64,000 bases of DNA from Taxillus chinensis (Eukaryota > Streptophyta > Magnoliopsida > Santalales > Loranthaceae): the NCBI GenBank assembly GCA_023512835.1, contig CM042084.1:12053842-12117841 (forward strand). Reading direction: 5' to 3'. The position numbers were made by a program, and so were the translations under genes. Shown one piece after another: positions 59,141-64,000 of this stretch (position 1 is the stretch's first letter; each line of letters begins with the position of its first letter). The notes beneath the pieces were generated by a model that saw only the letters and a program-made list of their open reading frames with translations, was not told the DNA's origin and made no database searches.

Positions 59141-59850
59141 GGGAGAGATAAATGTATCCACTAGAATGATAAATATATTTATTTTAAAATATATATTTTA
59201 AAATAATCATTTAATAAATACAATTAATTAACATAAATATCCTTTATGATTAACATATTCATTACCTATATCTTTTACGTCATCATCTGTATTTCTTCTT
59301 ACACATCTCTATATATAACTTCTCTTATTTCATCTCTGTCTCCTTCCATTCCTCTTTCTCTACAAATGGCAACTCGCTAACTCCCTCTTCCCACATCAAG
59401 CAGGAGGTAAGAATTTTGATTAAAATTTTCTTTTTCATATTTGTGATATATAGTACGAAAATGAATCTAACGTTAAATCGTTTTGCTCATGATTTAGTTG
59501 TTGAACGTTTTGTTAATGTTCAATTTTATATTTTCGAACATAATAATAATGTTTCGATGATATATGATTCAAGCAACACCTTTTACATTTTTCATCAGTA
59601 CAATTATAACAACATTATCTTTTTTCTTCACTGAATCTTTTTTTATTGTTTTGGAATTAGGGTTTTTCAAATTATTATTGGTGGAGTAGAATAAGGTATT
59701 AAGGTTTCTTGCGTGAAGTTAGAAATTAGAATTTTCAAACCATACATATATGGTATGTGAATTGATCATTTTTTTTCATAAGAATTTCTTAGTCAAATGA
59801 CAAACGAACAGACTTTTCACAAATATGAGTGTATTGATCATTATGAGGGG
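59141..59850. repeat. Dispersed repeat, copy 2 (partner at 15299-16315)
   Basis: Matches copy 1 in blocks: 59150-59220 (AGAATGATAAATATATTTAT, TTTTAAAATAATCATTTAAT) and 59650-59850 (TTAGGGTTTTTCAAATTATT, GGTGGAGTAGAATAAGG, TCATAAGAATTTCTTAGTC, GAGTGTATTGATCATTATG). Orientation is the same and the middle is diverged. Confidence 0.55.
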
Positions 59851-60521
59851 TGAGAGTATTCATTCCCTGTGATGAAATATCGAAAATAAAATTATACTTA
59901 TTTTTACGTCACTCTAAGCACTGAAACAATTTCTAAAGAATTTTTTAAAATGTAAACAAATATCGAGAAAATAAATACTTTTACATAAATCATTTTAACA
60001 TGGAAAATAATTTAGGATATTTATGTCTAAATATTATTAAAATTAGTCTATTGATAACTTTTGAGGACATTTTTGTTGGTCATTTAAATTTCCTATTTAT
60101 CTATATTTGTAAAAAAACAAAATTGGGCTTTGACAAATTTTCAAATATTTTTACAAAGTATAAAGTAGTTATTCATTTTTGAAAAATTACTGATTATTTT
60201 TTAAAAGTAAAAAAATAATATTTTAAATGACATATCAGAATTTATAGTGGAAAATAATAATTTTAGTGAAAATTATTATTAATAAAATATTATTTTTAAT
60301 AGATTAAAAATGAATATATATATATGTATATATATATATTTAAAAATAAAGAGTTATAATTTAGAGGAAATTATAAATTTAGAATAATAAAAAATTAAAA
60401 TCAAATTCATTTGAGAGCGTGTTTGGTGCCGACTATTTTCGGCTATTTTCTGTATTTAAATACAGAAAATGACTAATACAATTTGTTTGGTCAACGTTTT
60501 TTAAAAAAATCAAATACAATC
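59851..60521. other. AT-rich DNA, target of the solo LTR
   Basis: AT-rich with a TA tract at 60315-60339. 60416-60521 (GCGTGTTTGGTGCCGACTAT) looks like the left end of a TIR element interrupted by the LTR. Five bases CAATC at 60517-60521 are the left target duplication. Confidence 0.45.
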
Positions 60522-60850
60522 TGTAATGACCCGTGTTTGGGGTTCTGGCAGTTAACCATGTGATGGAATGCACATCGAGGGATGTGAATATCAGTACGAT
60601 GACGTTTGTGTCGAATAGAGAGTTTTGACTGTGAGTGGGCCCGATTTGGAGTCGGAGCCCCAAAAGGCTAATTTTGGGATTTTTGTAGTGTGATCGGGTG
60701 ACTTTATGTTCGAGGTCTTATTTGGAAAAACAAACCTTAGTACAGTGATGTACTTGTCAAACGGAGCGTTTTGACAGTAGTTGGGCTTGATTTGGAGTTT
60801 GGACCTTGTGAGGATAATTTTGATATTTTAACGAATTAAATGTGGGAAAG

Positions 60851-60859
60851 TATAAATAG
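60851..60859 (+). promoter_or_regulatory. TATA box of the LTR promoter
   Basis: TATAAATAG about 330 bases into the solo LTR, followed by a GA-rich leader-like stretch; it marks the probable U3/R border. Confidence 0.55.
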
Positions 60860-61326
60860 GGTAGTGAAGAACTCAAATCCCTAATTTTCATACGTGCATG
60901 CCTTTCTAGAGAGAGAAAGAGAGGAGAAGAGAGAGAAATAGAAGGGGAAAACGAATTTGGACGATCTGGAGCTCAAATCAACCAAAGTCGAGGTAGAGAT
61001 TCGTTCTTCTCACTCCTATGTCGTTGAATATGCTTGCTATAGTAGCTAAAACATGTGAATTAACTCCTAATTCGTGGAATTGGAAGTATGAACCCTAGAG
61101 TTTGAGAAACTCGATTTATGTTGTTTTGGTATGAATTGATGTGGTTTTGGTAGCCTAAGATGGCTATGATGAGTTAGAAAGCCATTTGTGGGATGAATTA
61201 GTGCTTAAAAATGGAGATTTAACGAGTATAATTGGGTTTTGGGACGAATTGGGGAAGAACGCAGTCAGCAGTTTGCGATTGGAGAACTGCTCGAGGCTAG
61301 TTTCGAGAAACTTCGAGCAGAGTCTC

Positions 61327-61476
61327 GAGCAGTCTCGAGCAAAGGCCTCAAGCAGGGAGCGTCGAGCAGAATATAGCCTCGAGCAAGTGTCTTGAGCAGT
61401 CTCGAGCAGAGGCTTCGAGCAAAGAGCATCGAGCATAATGTAGCATCGAGCATGTGTTTCAAGCAGTCTCGAGCAG
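61327..61476. repeat. 67-bp tandem array built on CGAGCA
   Basis: Units start at 61327, 61394 and 61461 (partial), each opening with GAGCAGTCTCGAGCA or AAGCAGTCTCGAGCA. The hexamer CGAGCA occurs ten times between about 61310 and 61476, at spacings of about 10-23 bp, with further variants (TCAAGCA, TTGAGCA). The open frames on both strands across it follow from the repeat. Confidence 0.9.
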
Positions 61477-61989
61477 TTGGACAGTGCAGTTCCAGTTTGA
61501 CTGGACTGGACCATTTACATTGTAACCATTATGCCTCTCCACATTTAAGTATTTATACTTAAGTTACAATATAAATAACGAAATACTCCTATTTGGATTC
61601 AAAGAAAAATACTAGAAAAATAAATTCCACTCTTTCAAAATGTGAAAATAGGGCTTTAGTGTAAAATTTCAGAAAAATCCAGTTTTCCGTAGAGGTGGAT
61701 TTTTGGAAAGTGGGGTTAGACATCTTAGAAAAATCTCCCAAAATCAGATTATCTCAGTTATGGTATGAGGAGCCAATGCCGGGACTTTTTGTTTCAAGAA
61801 AACAAGTTCTACTAAAATCTTCTCTCTGAGTCAAGACTGGAGGATAGAGTTGTGAAGATTGGCCTAAGTTACAGAGAGAGTATATGAACCCTAGTGGTCA
61901 TGTAGGCCTGTGAGGCTACCTTGTTAAGCATGGGAGGCTACTGTTGAGGGCCTGAGAGGTGAGATTTGTTTGAAGTCTAAGAGGCTACT

Positions 61990-62085
61990 GTACCTGAGAG
62001 GTAATACTGTACCTGAGAGGTAATATTGTGCCCGAGGGGCAATACTGTGTCTGGGAGGGCAACATGGTGTCTGAGAGGCAATGTT
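61990..62085. repeat. Tandem array of about 20-bp units in the LTR
   Basis: Five decaying units of CTGTACCTGAGAGGTAATA; earlier TGAGGCTACC and GGGAGGCTACTG words at 61910-61990 may be older units. Confidence 0.8.
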
Positions 62086-62553
62086 TGTGATTACCTTGGA
62101 AACTTTCTATGTATTTGAATGCATGTATACATGATTGAGTTGGTAATGTATATGTAACATTACACGAGCACATGCCTACACTAGTTTATGAGTTGGGATG
62201 GGTCGGGGAGACATGATCCCTACTGAGCTGTGGTTGCTCACCCCTCCTGTTATATTTGTTTTTGTTTATTTCAGGTGCTTACAGGAGCTGGGAGATTCAC
62301 CAGAGGTGAAGACCTTGTGTATGTTTATTCGTTTTGTTGGATTATGAAAACTATGATGTAACCCCGTGGGGGAAAGAATGTGTGTTTGTACTGTGCTTTG
62401 AAATGAGATTTTTGTATATGTGTGATATGGTTTAGGGACGGCACCCGTGCTAAGGTCCATTTCTCGGTGTTCTCACCAACCTCTTGTCCCTTTGGGTGCA
62501 GGCATGGGGATTCACTAACCGGTTTCTGCGGGTCGAAAATCCGAGGCGTGACA

Positions 62554-63240
62554 CAATCGGTTTTTAATTCCCACAAAATGAAAACACCTAAACAGTGTTT
62601 TTAGTATTTGTTTTTTATTCTCACTTTTCCTCTCCATTTGCAATGCCTCTCCAACCCCGCCCATCTCCTATTGCGATGCTCGGTGCTTGGCGTTGACACC
62701 TGGGGGGAATTAAACTTATTAATATTATTATTATTATATATAATTATATATTTGTATATATATGTTAATTACTAATATATATATATATATGTATATGAAT
62801 TGTGATTTAAAAAATTATTAATTTGAATCGGTTTGTTTAATTTTTTAATTTTTAAAAGTTAAAATGATATAAAATAAAAATATAATTTGTGTGCACATTA
62901 ATACTAATATATATCGAATTTATAATTTTAAAGGTCTTAAAATTATATAATATAGTTCACAAACATAACACATCATGTATTAACAAACTATCTTAAATAA
63001 ATAAATTTAAAAACATAAAATAAAAATAGAAAATAAATAAATGACAATATTATTTAGTTCGATTCAATTTAAATCATGGTTTTGAAATTTTAAAACAAAT
63101 CAAACCAATAATATTATTTGGTTTCAAACTTAACCAACTCGATTTTGTTCGGTTTTATCGGTTTGATAAATTAAATTGGTGATTTCGGTGGGTCAGTTTA
63201 GATCGATTTTAGCGGTTTAGAGTTTCACTCCTAACTTAGA
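62554..63240. other. Flank of the solo LTR, with AT-rich MITE-like DNA
   Basis: 62554-62715 continues the sequence interrupted by the LTR. 62716-63240 is AT-rich, then rich in GGTTTGAT, TCGGTTTTATCGGTTTGA and TCACTCCTAA words like the right end of plant hAT-type MITEs. Boundaries not set. Confidence 0.35.
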
Positions 63241-64000
63241 TGGTGCTAATCATAGTTTTAAATAATATACGTAGATTACACAGTTTATATCTCGCCCCCC
63301 CTTCCTTCTGAATCCGTCCCTGGTGCTCGGTGACCCCCCATGCTTGGATTTGCCTCTCGACACTAGGATCTGTCCCCCACGATACCCGACGACCCTCTAG
63401 GGCAATGCAGTTTGTTTGGCCCCCGCTGCCGACGTAAGTCCCCACCCCCTGCAATTCGACCCTCTCATGGCGACACCCTCACCTCTTGTTATGATTTCCT
63501 TTGCTTGCGATGCTCCCGCCTCCGACGCGACCCTCCCCTAGCGATCCCCTCTTTTCCTACGATGGCTTCCTCTGCCTGCGACACTCCCGTCCCCCAATAA
63601 CGCGACCCCCTCCTGATGATGCTGTCCCCTCCGAAAACAAAATTTGTAAAAGTTATTTTTAATTCGACAGAAAATAACCATCAACAAAAAAATATATTTT
63701 ATTTATAAAAAATAAATTTTAATTTAATTTCTAAAAGTAATTTTTAGAAACAAAAATTGCCTATAAACAAAATTGGATTGTAATTGCCTTTTGATCATTA
63801 TGTCAGATTAACCATAAAACTGCCCAGTACGCGCGGCGTGATAGTTATTTAAATTAATTAAGGTAAGAAAAAAGATGATTGGATGGTGGCTTTCTAATTT
63901 GAGGGCCGAGCGTGCTCCCATCCTACGAACGACTATTTTGTCGGATTGAAGAACCCCTATTCGACAACAAAACCCACAATTGCGAAGCTCTTGTCAGCAG
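63241..64000. other. C-rich low-complexity block and right edge
   Basis: 63293-63635 is strongly C-rich with repeated GCGACCCTC/GCGATGCTCC words; no frame shows a known domain. 63640-63780 is AT-rich. From 63780 to the edge the DNA is of mixed composition and may approach another gene, but nothing can be called. Confidence 0.4.

Larger units (their letters stand above)
60522..62553 (+). mobile_element. Solo LTR of a gypsy-like retrotransposon, 2.03 kb
   Basis: Starts TGTAATGACCCGTGTTTGG and ends AAAATCCGAGGCGTGACA, the TGT...ACA ends common in plant gypsy LTRs, with perfect 5-bp target duplications CAATC on each side (60517-60521, 62554-62558). No gag-pol or second LTR is present, so it arose by recombination between LTRs. 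Inside lie a TATA box (60851), a GA-rich stretch (60907-60945) and two tandem arrays (61327-61476, 61990-62085). Confidence 0.9.

Noticed and set aside
61164..61514. Minus-strand 116-residue frame rich in CSRLLET units
   Set aside because: A by-product of the CGAGCA array inside the solo LTR.
1..64000. tRNA, rRNA, CRISPR arrays, riboswitches, operons or phage genes
   Set aside because: No tRNA-like TTCGA box with a cloverleaf, no 5S-type sequence in the LTRs, and no regularly spaced identical repeats with unique spacers; the DNA is eukaryotic.

Overview
The window is nuclear DNA of a flowering plant, most likely a woody core eudicot. The evidence is many-exon genes with GT-AG introns, AT-rich intergenic DNA, plant-only families (an auxin response factor and a DETOXIFICATION-type MATE carrier), and a dense mix of LINE, copia, LTR, hAT, CACTA and MITE remnants. 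I cannot fix the species from sequence alone.

Three host genes can be read. (1) About 3.4-13.6 kb, plus strand: the last 14 coding exons of a VPS13-family bridge-like lipid-transfer protein; the 5' part lies off the left edge. Its 3.7-kb first visible intron holds an antisense LINE remnant and a copia LTR/primer-site remnant, and a 1.1-kb terminal-inverted-repeat element sits in a later intron. (2) About 26.9-30.0 kb, minus strand: a complete 8-exon, 500-residue MATE transporter. (3) About 49.4-57.3 kb, plus strand: a complete 14-exon, 882-residue auxin response factor of the ARF6/ARF8 clade, with B3, glutamine-rich middle and PB1 domains, a miR167-type target site in the PB1 exon and several short upstream ORFs in the leader. 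All three exon models keep frame across every junction. The genes share no pathway; this is an ordinary gene-plus-transposon interval, not an operon or cluster.

The rest is mostly mobile DNA. Between 13.6 and 26.8 kb lie a dispersed repeat, a foldback MITE, a probable solo LTR carrying a minisatellite, and a broken hAT (TTF zinc finger) transposase gene with a one-base deletion and a stop. Between 30.8 and 48.7 kb lie two copies of a non-autonomous hAT family with 8-bp target duplications, a copia reverse-transcriptase scrap, a degenerate LINE tail, an orphan GC-rich fragment, and a bounded non-autonomous CACTA element (TAC duplication) that keeps one transposase-associated-domain exon. From 57.3 to 64.0 kb lie a small hAT MITE, a second copy of the 15-kb dispersed repeat, a 2-kb solo LTR with a perfect CAATC duplication, and a C-rich tail.

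I found no wholly new system. The best leads are the two-copy hAT family with a duplicated inner module, the CACTA and solo-LTR insertions whose boundaries can be read to the base, the 67-bp CGAGCA-rich array inside the solo LTR, the 144-bp duplication in an ARF intron, and unusual residues in the ARF DNA-binding region.
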